Shown here in pieces: positions 36,406 through 45,437 of a stretch of 64,000 bases of DNA. Source of the DNA: Rhizobium acidisoli (lineage in GTDB: Bacteria > Pseudomonadota > Alphaproteobacteria > Rhizobiales > Rhizobiaceae); NCBI RefSeq assembly GCF_002531755.2, contig NZ_CP034999.1:62001-126000 (forward strand). The letters run 5' to 3'. The notes below the pieces were generated by a model. It searched no databases. It was not told where the DNA came from and saw only the letters and a program-made list of their open reading frames with translations. Within the stretch, counting starts at the first letter, position 1; the number at the start of each line of letters is the position of its first letter. Made by a program: the position numbers and the translations under genes.

Positions 36406-37031
36406 CGTCCGGCGCGTTCCTTTAAGGCGGCGACCTCGTCGACGGCTGCCGCCGCCAGGGCGAGCGCCGGGCCCTTTAAGAGGGAAGCCGAGCCGTTTTC
36501 AGCCATGTCGCGCCAGCCCGCCGCCCGCCAAGCCGCGGAGATCCGGTATTCGTCTGCGAGAAGTGCCAGCATCGACCAGCCATCGGCCTCGATGACCTGC
36601 CTTGCCTGCTCGCTCAACAGATCGAGCGGCGGCGTTGCCGCGGAAAGATTGATGTGGCCGAGAGCGAATGCGACCGCTTCGTCGCCGTAGGCGGCCCTGA
36701 GCCTCATAAGGGTCGGGCGATCGACCGCGGGGCAGAAGGCTGCGAGATGATAGGCGAGGCCCGCCCGGAGCGCGGCCGTTGCGCGTCCGTCCGTGGCCAT
36801 GGAAGTCAGGCGGCGGGCGCCGTCGGCAAACGTGGCGGGATCGCCATGGGCTTCCGCTATCTCAGTGAAAAGCCGCCAATGCAGCCGCGGCGACAGGGTG
36901 GATCCATCGGCAAGGAGCGGCGCGATCCCATCCCATCGGGCGGCCGCCAGCATATCCGCGGAAAGCAGCGCTGCCTTGCGGATCCTCGCCGCATTCGAGA
37001 TCGCCTCGCCGTCCGCACGCGGCGTGCGCAT
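36402..37031 (-). CDS. nolU: Type III secretion sorting-platform protein SctK (NolU-like)
   Basis: 209 residues from the ATG at 37031, chosen because it follows the sctJ stop by 4 bp with a GGAG just upstream; a longer frame would overlap sctJ by 40 bp. Helical, with no membrane segment; contains LHWRLFTEIAEAHGD and a C-terminal AAWRAAGWRDMAENG region. SctK sequences are poorly conserved; position between sctJ and sctL and length match NolU. Confidence 0.7.
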   Translation of the reverse strand: MRTPRADGEAISNAARIRKAALLSADMLAAARWDGIAPLLADGSTLSPRLHWRLFTEIAEAHGDPATFADGARRLTSMATDGRATAALRAGLAYHLAAFCPAVDRPTLMRLRAAYGDEAVAFALGHINLSAATPPLDLLSEQARQVIEADGWSMLALLADEYRISAAWRAAGWRDMAENGSASLLKGPALALAAAAVDEVAALKERAGR

Positions 37032-37033
37032 GC

Positions 37034-37849
37034 TCAGCGCTCCTTCCGCTGCGGAAACAGCAGCAGCAGGCATGCCCCGATGGCGAGGATGATGGCGCCG
37101 ATCACGACAAGATTGGGGCCTTTGAAAGCCGAGAGAGCGCTTTGCACCATCGAGAATGGCGCTGCAGCGGGTGCCGGCGTCACCGGGGCGGGCGCTGCCG
37201 CCGGAGCCGCCGGCGCACCGACCTCCGACCAGGGACTGACCACCACCGAAACATCTTCGTAAGAGAGATCACGGATGCTGTTGACCAGAACGGATCGGCT
37301 CTTCATGTCGATCTCGTTGAGATTGGCGCCGGGGCGATATTGCAGCACGGCGGCTGCCCTCGCCTTCTCCTTGATGAGCCCGCGGCCGTTCTCCTCCGGC
37401 AGCACCACATGCACGCGCGCCGTTGCCACGCCGTCAAGCCCCGAAAGCGTTTCGGCAAGCTGCTGCTCGATGGCGTAGCTCATCCGGGCTTTCTGTTCGT
37501 AAGGCGTCACGAGGAAGCCGTTGCCGGGAAAGAGTTCGGCGACATTTCCGAACGACTGACGCGGCAGCCCGGCGCCCGCCAGCAACTCGATCGCCCGGGC
37601 ATGATCGGCTGAGTCAGCGGCGATCGCATAGGTCCCGCCCTTTTCGCTCTTCATGGTGACGGAAATGCCGGCGCGTTCGAGCAGCACCTGGGCATCCAGC
37701 GCATCGCGCTGATCGAGCCCCGTGAGCACGTCCTGGCTGCAGGCGGCGAGGAACAGGCAGAGGGCAAGCATTGCGGCCTTCGGAAGGACTTTGCGCGCGG
37801 GCGAAGAGATCGATGATCTCGAAAGGGCCGATGTGATCATGATGTTCAC
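37034..37849 (-). CDS. sctJ: Type III secretion inner-ring lipoprotein SctJ
   Basis: 271 residues. Lipoprotein signal with lipobox LAAC at about 33-36, two ring-building motifs (about 38-175, with LLERAGISV, ELLAGAGLPR and ATARVHVVLPEEN), then an Ala/Pro-rich linker and a C-terminal transmembrane helix (about 245-263). This is the standard SctJ/YscJ layout. Overlaps nolB by 4 bp. Confidence 0.92.
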   Translation of the reverse strand: MNIMITSALSRSSISSPARKVLPKAAMLALCLFLAACSQDVLTGLDQRDALDAQVLLERAGISVTMKSEKGGTYAIAADSADHARAIELLAGAGLPRQSFGNVAELFPGNGFLVTPYEQKARMSYAIEQQLAETLSGLDGVATARVHVVLPEENGRGLIKEKARAAAVLQYRPGANLNEIDMKSRSVLVNSIRDLSYEDVSVVVSPWSEVGAPAAPAAAPAPVTPAPAAAPFSMVQSALSAFKGPNLVVIGAIILAIGACLLLLFPQRKER

Positions 37850-38322
37850 TGGCCCTGCGTCAGCCGTTTGGATGACGACATCACCGACTGGGTGAGCGAC
37901 GACAGCAGCGTCGTGCCGGTTGCGAATTGCTGTGATTTCTCCAGCCGGTCGATTGATGTCGTGATGTCTTCGATCTTCGGGCCGCTCTGATCCTTGTCCG
38001 CGGCAAATCGCACCAGCGGCGTCTCCGGCTGGCCGTTTCCTGCCCCCGGCATGAAGAAAGCCGACAGCCGGTCGAGAATGCTGGAGGGCGTGGGATTGCC
38101 TTCCGGTGAATAGGAGGGCAGGACGGCGTCGGACTCAGGCGCGATCTTGCGGCCCTGGGTATTGGGAATGGAGGTGAGTTCGGTTGGCCGAATGCCAGCG
38201 AAATCCGCCGGCTGCAGCCCGATCCGCTCCGCCACGATCTCCGAGGTCTTCAGGACATTGCCCGTCGATACGCCATCGAAGGGCGGCGTGAAGGCGCGGC
38301 CGGAAAGTACTTCTCCACTCAT
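37846..38322 (-). CDS. nolB: NolB/NopB-like type III protein (SctI candidate)
   Basis: 158 residues, hydrophilic, no signal peptide. Pro/Ser-rich N-terminal two thirds and a helical C-terminus (IDRLEKSQQFATGTTLLSSL) like inner-rod or pilus-associated proteins. In rhizobial clusters nolB/nopB stands directly before rhcJ, as here. Low sequence conservation limits certainty. Overlaps sctJ by 4 bp. Confidence 0.6.
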   Translation of the reverse strand: MSGEVLSGRAFTPPFDGVSTGNVLKTSEIVAERIGLQPADFAGIRPTELTSIPNTQGRKIAPESDAVLPSYSPEGNPTPSSILDRLSAFFMPGAGNGQPETPLVRFAADKDQSGPKIEDITTSIDRLEKSQQFATGTTLLSSLTQSVMSSSKRLTQGQ

Positions 38323-38372
38323 TGCAATTCCTCAACTCGGTACATGTCAACTGCAAACGATGAACAGGAACG

Positions 38373-38630
38373 CTACTCGTCGCTGCCTTCGTCGATCGCC
38401 TCCTTGGCGAAATTGAAAAGCGAATTGTTCAGCATCAGGGTGTTGGAAATCATGCCCGGCAGAAATGCGTCCACAGCAGCGGAGAGAACCTCGCTCTCGC
38501 TGTTCGGATCGACCTTCTTCGTCGTGCTGCCGGTGGTGCTTGTGGAACCCGTCTTATCAGTCGTCAGCTCCACCGAGACAGGGTTTGCAGGCGCTAAGTT
38601 CAGGTCGGAATTCACCGCATCTACGGCCAT
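38373..38630 (-). CDS. Small type III-associated protein, probable secreted
   Basis: 85 residues. Ser/Thr-rich N-terminal half without Cys or signal peptide, and a helical C-terminus (EVLSAAVDAFLPGMISNTLM). This composition suits a type III substrate or small chaperone-like partner. First gene of the long minus-strand operon, 50 bp before nolB. I cannot assign it to NopB, NopC or another named protein. Confidence 0.55.
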   Translation of the reverse strand: MAVDAVNSDLNLAPANPVSVELTTDKTGSTSTTGSTTKKVDPNSESEVLSAAVDAFLPGMISNTLMLNNSLFNFAKEAIDEGSDE

Positions 38631-38928
38631 ATGAGCACTTCCATCAAGGAATTATCAAAATGAATGCATGATTTGATATGGATAAAAAAACGGCTGGTCA
38701 ATTGTTTAAACTTAACCGATGGTTAATTTCCAAAACGTACAGTCGGCTATGATAAATTTAGCGATCTTTATATTAAAATGGGACGTTTTATCCATAAAAC
38801 GCAGCAGATATCCAGATTGCGCAATGAAATTTATACTTAAATTTGTTCGAATGTTCACAGGCCCGACCGCCTCTACGCCAACGGGCCTGTGAACACTCAA
38901 ATATTTGGTGTTGCGAAAGCGTCCCGGA
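38631..38928. other. AT-rich promoter region of the sct operon
   Basis: About 298 bp between the small secreted-type gene (start at 38630, minus) and the end of the translocon-like gene. The stretch 38640-38850 is the most AT-rich part of the type III locus and should hold the promoter of the nolB-sctJ...sctU operon. No tts box recognised. Confidence 0.45.
38853..38894 (-). terminator. Strong hairpin downstream of translocon-like gene
   Basis: A perfect 13-bp inverted repeat, GTTCACAGGCCCG and its complement, with a 16-nt loop, 35 bp past the stop of the minus-strand gene ending at 38929. No long T-run follows, so it could be a terminator or an mRNA 3'-end stabiliser. Confidence 0.6.
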
Positions 38929-40560
38929 TCAGCCCACCGCCGTACCGCGGCGCTTCTCGACATCGGCGGTGATCGCGTCCCAGTTCTCAGGCGTAAGCTC
39001 GCGCTGTTCCGGGTCGCGGGGCGCGGGGGTGACGCCGCCCTTGGCGCCGACGATCGGCCCGGTCTTGGCGTAGATGCCGACCGTGTCGTTGACCGTGCGC
39101 TTGAGCATGTCGTTCATCATGTCGGTCTGCTTGTGGAAGGCCTTTTCCTGCTTGATGCTCTGGTAGATGGTAAAGCCTGACCAGGCCGCCCAGGACACCG
39201 CGCAAGCAACGGCAAAACCGAGCGAGAAGGCGCCGGAGACCAGGGCAACCGTTGCACCCGTGCGCCCGAGGAAGGTGGAGTTCACCAGCATGTTGGCAAC
39301 GCCTGCAATGCCTTCGATCGCGCCGACCGTGTCCGCTACCGTTCCGATACCCATGAAAATGAGATCGACCGGGTCGCCCTTGCCGCTCGTGAGCCCTTGC
39401 AGGAACTGGTAATATTCCACCGGCAGCCAGGCGACCCCGGCAACGGCGCCGACCGTCGTCCCGGTATTCTTGAAAAAGGCGGAGAGCACGCTGCGTTGCG
39501 CCCGCGCCAGTTCGTCGGAGACGCCGACGAGCGAGCCGATCCCATCCAGCAGCGAAAAATTCGAGGCTTTGATCGCCGAGCCGAGCGCACTGCCCATATG
39601 CGCCAGCGCACCAAGGGCGTGCAGAACGACGATGCCGATGCTGTCCCAGGTCGGGCTCGTCACGTTGAGGCCGGCATAGATGGACCGGGAGGCTGTGAGC
39701 ACCGACATCACGCCGGAAGAGAGCGCCGCCTTGTATTTGACAGGATCGACCCCCGCTGGCACTGCCGTCGCAGTCTTGTCGATCAGCTTGGCAAGGTCGG
39801 CCTTGATGGTTTCGACGCTGCCGCCCGGGCGCATCGTCGCCCAAAGCGCGGTGAAGATCGTCGTGAAATTGGTCTTGTATTGCGCCATGGCCTCGGCATT
39901 GCCCTTGAACAGTGTTTCCGCCAGCGCATCAAGGCTCGGAGCGATGATCTTCTTGATCGCCTCTTCGGCGGTCTTGCCGTCGACGATGATCGGATCGATC
40001 ACATCCGTGCCGGGCATCAGCGTCTTCATCAGCCCCGACATGAAAAGTCCCATGTCCTTCAGGCTGGATGTCAGATATTCGCTGTCGATATAAGGCAGAT
40101 CGAGACTTTGGATGGTCTTGCTCCAGCCATTATCCTTGGTGGCGAACATGCGCTCGGCGATCCAGGCGTCGCCGCCGCTGCCGGCGAAGAAGCGTCCGTC
40201 GCCTGAGCCGTTGGCGGCAATGCCCTTGCCGGCAAGCCCGGTGCCGATCATGATCGCCGCCATGACGTCGTTGAACGAATAGCTGGCGAGATTGCTGGAG
40301 GGCAGCGGCGAGACGCTCTTGTCCCACTCAGCATTGGCCGACATCTTCGAGACAAGGCTGGCGCCCATGACGAGCCCTTCGAGCGCGGTCTGCACCGCAT
40401 GGCGGTAGCCCCAGACCTCCTTGCCACCGGGGGCGGCCAGCTGCGAGGTGATGCGCTCCAGATTGCCGGCAAGATCGCCGACTCCGATTTCTCCGGCCCC
40501 GATCTTGTCGAGCAGCGGGCCGAGAAGCGCCTTCACATCGGCCTTGAACTGATCGCGCAC
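38929..40560 (-). CDS. Translocon-like protein (NopX/HrpF type), C-terminal part after frameshift
   Basis: 543 residues beginning at GTG (40560), overlapping the upstream ORF by 28 bp. Contains the shared segment SPLPSSNLASYSFNDVMAAI through DLPYIDSEYLTSSL (about 82-170), a helical middle, and two to three hydrophobic segments near the C-terminus (around 400-500). The size, helices and hydrophobic C-terminal segments suit a type III translocon protein of the NolX/HrpF kind, but this is from memory, not alignment. A one-base shift near 40560 would join it to the 412-residue ORF upstream. Confidence 0.55.
   Translation of the reverse strand: MRDQFKADVKALLGPLLDKIGAGEIGVGDLAGNLERITSQLAAPGGKEVWGYRHAVQTALEGLVMGASLVSKMSANAEWDKSVSPLPSSNLASYSFNDVMAAIMIGTGLAGKGIAANGSGDGRFFAGSGGDAWIAERMFATKDNGWSKTIQSLDLPYIDSEYLTSSLKDMGLFMSGLMKTLMPGTDVIDPIIVDGKTAEEAIKKIIAPSLDALAETLFKGNAEAMAQYKTNFTTIFTALWATMRPGGSVETIKADLAKLIDKTATAVPAGVDPVKYKAALSSGVMSVLTASRSIYAGLNVTSPTWDSIGIVVLHALGALAHMGSALGSAIKASNFSLLDGIGSLVGVSDELARAQRSVLSAFFKNTGTTVGAVAGVAWLPVEYYQFLQGLTSGKGDPVDLIFMGIGTVADTVGAIEGIAGVANMLVNSTFLGRTGATVALVSGAFSLGFAVACAVSWAAWSGFTIYQSIKQEKAFHKQTDMMNDMLKRTVNDTVGIYAKTGPIVGAKGGVTPAPRDPEQRELTPENWDAITADVEKRRGTAVG
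40061..40313. repeat. 253-bp direct repeat, copy 1
   Basis: 251 of 253 positions identical by eye to 43707-43959, in the same orientation and frame within the two translocon-like genes. It encodes the stretch from PLPSSNLASYSFN to YIDSEYLTSSL. Surrounding sequence is far less alike, so gene conversion or recent segmental duplication is likely. Confidence 0.9.
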
Positions 40561-41771
40561 CTCGGGGCTGTCTCCCCGTGAAACTGGCTGGCCATCGCCT
40601 GGATGGTCGGGTTGAACAGGTGGGTGATGTTGTTGGGCACGGTGCTGCCGAATTCGGAAGCGGCAACCTTCTTCAAACCGTCGAGGTCGATCTTGAGATC
40701 GGGGAACAGACTGCCGCCGAGCCCGAGCGACTGGTCGAAATCCACAACCGGCAGGATGGAGCCGAGCCCCCTCAGCTCCCGCTCGGTCTTGTTGCCGGCC
40801 AGTCCCATGCGAATCAGGCCATCGAGCGCCGTCGTCGGATCGGAGATCGTCGGCAGCACGTTCTTGTCGAAGAATTCGGCATAGGTCTTGTCGGCAATCG
40901 CCGAGCGCTGCTTTACGAAATCGTCGGGAAGCACCATGGAATAGAAGCCGAGGGCGGCATTATATTCCTTGAGAATGGTGGTGACGTCCTTGCCGGATTT
41001 CAGGCCGTCATTCAGCAGGCCGCCATTGACGATGTCGCGCTCAAAGGCATCCTCGACCTTCGTACGCAGGTCCTTCATCTTCTCGTCACGGGTGATCGTG
41101 TCGTTGATGATCTCGAAAGCGTCCTTGTTGGTATCGGCCGGCGCGACGCGATAACCGGAGAAGATCAGCTTGAAGGCCTTCAGCGCCTTCTCCGTCATCT
41201 GTGAGTTGACGTCGGCGTCCGAGCCCAGGATGGCGATCGACTTGTCGAGATCCTTCAGGATCTCCTGGTCGTTGTAGATGCCGCGCTGGTTGTCGCCGAG
41301 GCTGTCCTTGTATTTGCCGAAGGTCGCCTTAGTCTGAAGCAGATCGAGATACATGATCAGTTTCTGCTCGGCGGTGTAATTCTGAGGGTTTTTGACGACG
41401 TCGATGCTCTCGAAGGACTTGTCCTTGTCCTTCAGCCCTTCCATGAAGCCCTGATTGATCTCGCTCATGAAATCGGAATTGAACAGGAGATCGATGACCG
41501 GCTGGATCGGTGCGGTAGGGCTGGAATCGCCATTCGACGTGGCGGCCTGCGAAACGAACTTCGGGCTACTCGTCTGCGCCGATGTGGAGGAGAGAATCGT
41601 CAGGCCTGCCGTCGTCGTCCCGTCAGAGGTAAAAGGCGATGCCTTCTTGACCGTGGTGCTCGCGGTCTTGCCCTGGCTTGTCGAATTTTCGGACTTCGGA
41701 TCGGAATTGGCGTTTAGCCGGAGAAATGAAACCGTATCGATATCCGAAGATGCTGGTGCGATCGATGACAT
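40533..41771 (-). CDS. Translocon-like protein, N-terminal part before frameshift
   Basis: 412 residues, Ser/Thr-rich N-terminus (typical of a type III substrate), then helical repeats. It ends FHGETAPRCAISSRPM at 40533; in the adjacent frame the same DNA continues as DSPEVRDQFKADVK into the next ORF. A one- or two-base indel in the GGGGAGACAG tract near 40570 would explain it. Combined length about 950. DLKIDLDGL near residue 352 is also found, once, in the paralogue at 41999. Confidence 0.55.
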   Translation of the reverse strand: MSSIAPASSDIDTVSFLRLNANSDPKSENSTSQGKTASTTVKKASPFTSDGTTTAGLTILSSTSAQTSSPKFVSQAATSNGDSSPTAPIQPVIDLLFNSDFMSEINQGFMEGLKDKDKSFESIDVVKNPQNYTAEQKLIMYLDLLQTKATFGKYKDSLGDNQRGIYNDQEILKDLDKSIAILGSDADVNSQMTEKALKAFKLIFSGYRVAPADTNKDAFEIINDTITRDEKMKDLRTKVEDAFERDIVNGGLLNDGLKSGKDVTTILKEYNAALGFYSMVLPDDFVKQRSAIADKTYAEFFDKNVLPTISDPTTALDGLIRMGLAGNKTERELRGLGSILPVVDFDQSLGLGGSLFPDLKIDLDGLKKVAASEFGSTVPNNITHLFNPTIQAMASQFHGETAPRCAISSRPM

Positions 41772-41998
41772 GCGTTCCCTTTGATTTTCTTGTCCGCTTT
41801 TCGCGGATGAGGTCGTTTACCTTACGTTAGGCATAAGATCGACCTTTGCGCGATAATTCAAGCCCGATCGCGACATCGCGGTTGCATAAATGCAGCGACC
41901 TCGCGCGGGGAGATCAAAATCACATTTTTACCGAGGGCTCGCAGGGCATTTCCCAGGCTTTTCCGGGGTGGCGGTCATCGTTGCCGCCGACTATGCCT

Positions 41999-44275
41999 TT
42001 ACCAGATGAATGACGGATCCGGCCTGAATTCGAGATCCACGGACTCGCCGGTGTAGCGCTCAAGCTTCTCGTTCAGTTGCTTTTCCATCTTGTCGAGCTT
42101 CTTCACGCCATTTGCCATATCCCACAGGCCAAGTGCTAGCCCGACGGCCGAGGCAACGAGGCCGGTGACCAGTCCGGCCGCCGCAAGGCCGGCTTTGGCG
42201 GCGTTGCTGAAGATGGTCACCACTTCCGGCGCCACCGTTTCGAGTCCGGAAAAGGCGCGGGACATGACATTGGTCAGATAAAGCATCGCTTCGGAGAAAC
42301 CGATAAGCGCGTTGCCGGTACCGGCAATGCCGCCGATGATTTCGAGCGCGCCCTTGGCGCGGTCGCCGTCCTTCATCGACCGCGACGCCGAATAGAAGCC
42401 GAGGCCGGCCATGGCGAGGCCGCCTGCTGCACCGAGGATCTTGCCCGCCGCTTCCATCGTCTTCGGCGAGAAGCTCATGGAGATCCCCTTGCCCCAGCTG
42501 CCCGGCTGACTACCGAAGGCGCTGAACGGCTTGCCGGCAACGTCGAGGTTCTTGCCGAGACCCTCCATCGTCATGCCGACGATCTGCGTCGCCGAGCCGA
42601 CCGCAGCGGCGATATCGGCCGGCGTCCACTTGCCGCCCACACCGAGGCCGCGCGCCACCAGCACGCTCGACATGCTGAGCATCTGGACCGCATGGACGAG
42701 GCCGGCCTTGTACACTTCGACATCGATGCCAGCAGGCGTGCGGGTCTGGCGCGGCAGGTCGAGCGAATCCTTGAAGGAGGCGACCGCGGCGTCGAGCTTC
42801 ATGCCGCCGCGCACCATGCGCAGAACGCCGTCGACGTCGCGTGCTATGTCCTGCGCCAGATTCTGTTTCAGCGTTTCGCCGCCATCTGCCGGGCCGTTTT
42901 TGCTGATGAAATCCTCGGCGAAGGTGTTTGCCAACTGGCTGATGGCGTCATTCGTTGCGCCGGGCACAAATGTGTCATCCGGACCCGACAGCAACTGCTC
43001 GAGATCGACACCCTGGCCGTCGCCGATATAATGTTCCTTGATGATGTTTGAGAAGGTGACGTTCGCGGCGTCGAGATGCGCGTCGATATAATCCTGGGGC
43101 AGGAGATCGACGAGCGTGTTGAGTTCGGAATAATAATCCTCCAGGGCATCTTCGAAGCTCTTGCCGTCGCTCAGCGCCCGGTCGATCGCCTTGCCGCCGC
43201 CGATATCGATCAGATAGGCGTCTTCGATGTTGGTGAGCAGATCGGAATTCTCCGGTTGCTGCAGATATTCCTTCATGCCGCTTGCGAAGATATCTGAGAG
43301 ATGCTGCTGCGTCGCGGGATCAGCCGTCAGCTTTTCGATCCGCGCGTCGAGGTCCTTGCCGACGCGCTCGCCATCGGGCACGCTGTCGCCGTACTGGTTC
43401 ATATAGCCGTTGAACTGCTGTTTGATCTCGATGAGATCGTAGAGCAGCGTTGCCTTCTGTTCCGGCGCCAGCTGGTCGAGGTGGTCCATATTGTGGGGCG
43501 CTACGAAATCCCGGTTCACGTCCTTCACGGCGTCGCCGAGAATGCCGTATTTGAGTTCGTCGAGCTTCTTCAGCGTCGGCTCATAGGCGGTCGACGGAGC
43601 GTAACCGCGCAGCACCTTGCTTTCCAGGATGTCGTCCTCGTCGATCGGGCGCTCCACGACCGGCTCGATGGCATCCGAACCCGACATGACAAGGTCCATC
43701 TTCTTGAGGCTGGATGTCAGATAGTCGCTGTCGATATAAGGCAGATCGAGACTTTGGATGGTCTTGCTCCAGCCATTATCCTTGGTGGCGAACATGCGCT
43801 CGGCGATCCAGGCGTCGCCGCCGCTGCCGGCGAAGAAGCGTCCGTCGCCTGAGCCGTTGGCGGCAATGCCCTTGCCGGCCAGCCCGGTGCCGATCATGAT
43901 CGCCGCCATGACGTCGTTGAACGAATAGCTGGCGAGATTGCTGGAGGGCAGCGGCGAGAAACCGTCGAGGTCGATCTTGAGATCGGTGCCCGGGTCGGTT
44001 TCGGGCGTGCTCGCCTTTGCATCGACCAGGATCGCGGCGCCGCCGCGTTTGCTCGGCGTAAACCCGACGAAGCCCCGCGCAGCAGAGATGTCGAGAGCCT
44101 GCCCGTTGCCGCTCGGCGCGATCTTGCGTATTTCGCTGGCGTCGATGGTTTTTGCCGATGCAGAACGGCCGGTCACGTCTTTCTGGCCGAGGTCCACGAC
44201 CAGGGTTTCGACCTCTTTCGATCCGCTGCCAACACGTTCCAACATGATTTCGTCACTCCTGATCGACGGCCGCAC
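41999..44275 (-). CDS. Large translocon-like protein, paralogue of 38929-41771
   Basis: 758 residues, intact. N-terminus lacks a classical signal peptide. DLKIDLDGF at about 98 runs straight into the shared SPLPSSNLASYSFN segment, which in the neighbour are ~200 residues apart, so the two genes differ by a deletion here. A long helical middle (about 200-500) and a hydrophobic C-terminal part (AAGKILGAAGGLAMAGLGFY; AKAGLAAAGLVTGLVASAVG) followed by a coiled KLDKMEKQLNEKLERY. Possibly a NolX/HrpF-type translocon. First gene of its own unit, ~220 bp before the broken paralogue. Confidence 0.6.
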   Translation of the reverse strand: MRPSIRSDEIMLERVGSGSKEVETLVVDLGQKDVTGRSASAKTIDASEIRKIAPSGNGQALDISAARGFVGFTPSKRGGAAILVDAKASTPETDPGTDLKIDLDGFSPLPSSNLASYSFNDVMAAIMIGTGLAGKGIAANGSGDGRFFAGSGGDAWIAERMFATKDNGWSKTIQSLDLPYIDSDYLTSSLKKMDLVMSGSDAIEPVVERPIDEDDILESKVLRGYAPSTAYEPTLKKLDELKYGILGDAVKDVNRDFVAPHNMDHLDQLAPEQKATLLYDLIEIKQQFNGYMNQYGDSVPDGERVGKDLDARIEKLTADPATQQHLSDIFASGMKEYLQQPENSDLLTNIEDAYLIDIGGGKAIDRALSDGKSFEDALEDYYSELNTLVDLLPQDYIDAHLDAANVTFSNIIKEHYIGDGQGVDLEQLLSGPDDTFVPGATNDAISQLANTFAEDFISKNGPADGGETLKQNLAQDIARDVDGVLRMVRGGMKLDAAVASFKDSLDLPRQTRTPAGIDVEVYKAGLVHAVQMLSMSSVLVARGLGVGGKWTPADIAAAVGSATQIVGMTMEGLGKNLDVAGKPFSAFGSQPGSWGKGISMSFSPKTMEAAGKILGAAGGLAMAGLGFYSASRSMKDGDRAKGALEIIGGIAGTGNALIGFSEAMLYLTNVMSRAFSGLETVAPEVVTIFSNAAKAGLAAAGLVTGLVASAVGLALGLWDMANGVKKLDKMEKQLNEKLERYTGESVDLEFRPDPSFIW
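43707..43959. repeat. 253-bp direct repeat, copy 2
   Basis: Near-identical partner of 40061-40313; two differences were seen by eye (ATTC/AGTC near the left end and GCAAGCCC/GCCAGCCC near the middle). Lies inside the 758-residue paralogue. Confidence 0.9.
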
Positions 44276-44634
44276 CCTGAGCGGAGGCCCCGAAAGCCTC
44301 GTTAGGTCAGAAGTTTTTCAGTGATGTGACAAATGGGACTATTCGGAGCGGCATACCCAACTCATCCCTCGCCTTGATGGGAATCGAACCGTTGAACCGT
44401 GATTTGGCAAAATGAGATCTTGATAGAACAGCTTGTGTCGAGATTATATGATTCTCTAGTTTCGACATGTGGGGTCGTCATCCAACCTTTGTTTCATCAT
44501 GTCATAACAGCGGTGGCAATCACCTCAGTGAAAGCCGAAAGCTGGTCAGGGTTTCCCGTAGGTTTCTCGCAAAATGTATGCGTTATCTCGAGCTAATGCC
44601 ATTCCGCTTTTCCCGCGATTTTAGACATTATTTG
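44276..44634. other. Intergenic region right of the type III locus
   Basis: Upstream of the 758-residue gene, so it should contain its promoter. No convincing promoter motif, tts box, ORF or RNA was found. A T-loop-like GGTTCGATTCCC complement near 44370 is too little to call a tRNA. Confidence 0.35.
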
Positions 44635-44791
44635 GGGCGGTGCCAGCGAGAGATTGGTCAGGCGCCTTTGCTTCGGCTGGAAATCTGGTCTTGATCAATT
44701 CGGAAACCCCTCGATCATCACCATCTACCAAATCGCCCAAGCACTTAGTGTGAGGTACATCGAGCTCTTTGCTCCAGACGATCAACCCTAA
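44635..44791 (+). pseudogene. XRE-family HTH regulator remnant
   Basis: The frame ending at 44791 reads GNPSIITIYQIAQALSVRYI then ELFAPDDQP, the C-terminal part of a Cro/C1-type HTH domain. In another frame just upstream, REIGQAPLLRLEIWS resembles the start of such a domain. Shift in frame and no start codon mark it as a remnant. Confidence 0.55.
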
Positions 44792-44867
44792 GGGCGATGT
44801 CCACAGATTTGACAGGACCAATTGCTTTAGGCTAAGTGTCCTCAGTCCTAGGACAGAGGACACTATT

Positions 44868-45437
44868 ATGAAGCGCCAAGATATCGTCGTCCTGCTGAAG
44901 CTGGTAAGCCTGCAAGATCAGGAACTCACCAAGGGCGTCGATCGGTTGCGATCGGAATCCGTGGGGGGAGATCCATATTCCGTTCGGAACCTAGAAGCGC
45001 AACTCGGTATCAGCAAGACCGAAATAGCGCAGTCGATCAAGCGCAGCGTCGCGTCAGGCATTGCGCGAAAAGACAATAGCAAGAATGAGCCTAGGCCAAG
45101 CCGAAGGAACCTGTTCGGCTTTATTACCACCGGACTAAAGTTCGTCTTCCCCGCCCAAGTTGGGCCGATGCAGCGCGGTGTCCCGACCACATTCGCCGCA
45201 CCTATGCTCACGGAACTCCTGATCAGCGGAGGGACGTACAACTACGTTTGGCCTTATGGCAACGGAAGGGAGATGGGGCAGGCGGTAGAGCCGCTCTTCA
45301 GAACCGTGCCGGACGCGGCCCTGAAAGACGATGCACTCTATGAGTACCTCGCGTTGGTTGATGCGATCAGGCTCGGGAACCAGCGGGAAGTTGGTCTCGC
45401 GGCTGACCACCTCAAGTCAAGGATAATGAGCAAATGA
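44868..45437 (+). CDS. Winged-helix-like regulator of a four-gene module
   Basis: 189 residues from the ATG at 44868. Residues ~30-70 (VRNLEAQLGISKTEIAQSIK then RSVASG) look like an HTH or winged helix; the rest is not recognised. Its stop overlaps the start of a nucleotidyltransferase gene (ATGA), as in two-gene toxin-antitoxin operons in which the regulator is the antitoxin. I do not recognise a named family. Confidence 0.55.
   Translation: MKRQDIVVLLKLVSLQDQELTKGVDRLRSESVGGDPYSVRNLEAQLGISKTEIAQSIKRSVASGIARKDNSKNEPRPSRRNLFGFITTGLKFVFPAQVGPMQRGVPTTFAAPMLTELLISGGTYNYVWPYGNGREMGQAVEPLFRTVPDAALKDDALYEYLALVDAIRLGNQREVGLAADHLKSRIMSK

Noticed and set aside
43301..43852. Plus-strand frame inside the 758-residue translocon-like gene
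   Set aside because: Shadow of the minus-strand gene; no ribosome site or family match.
44345..44400. GGTTCGATTCCC complement suggesting a tRNA T-loop
   Set aside because: No acceptor stem, anticodon arm or CCA end could be drawn around it; probably chance or a remnant.
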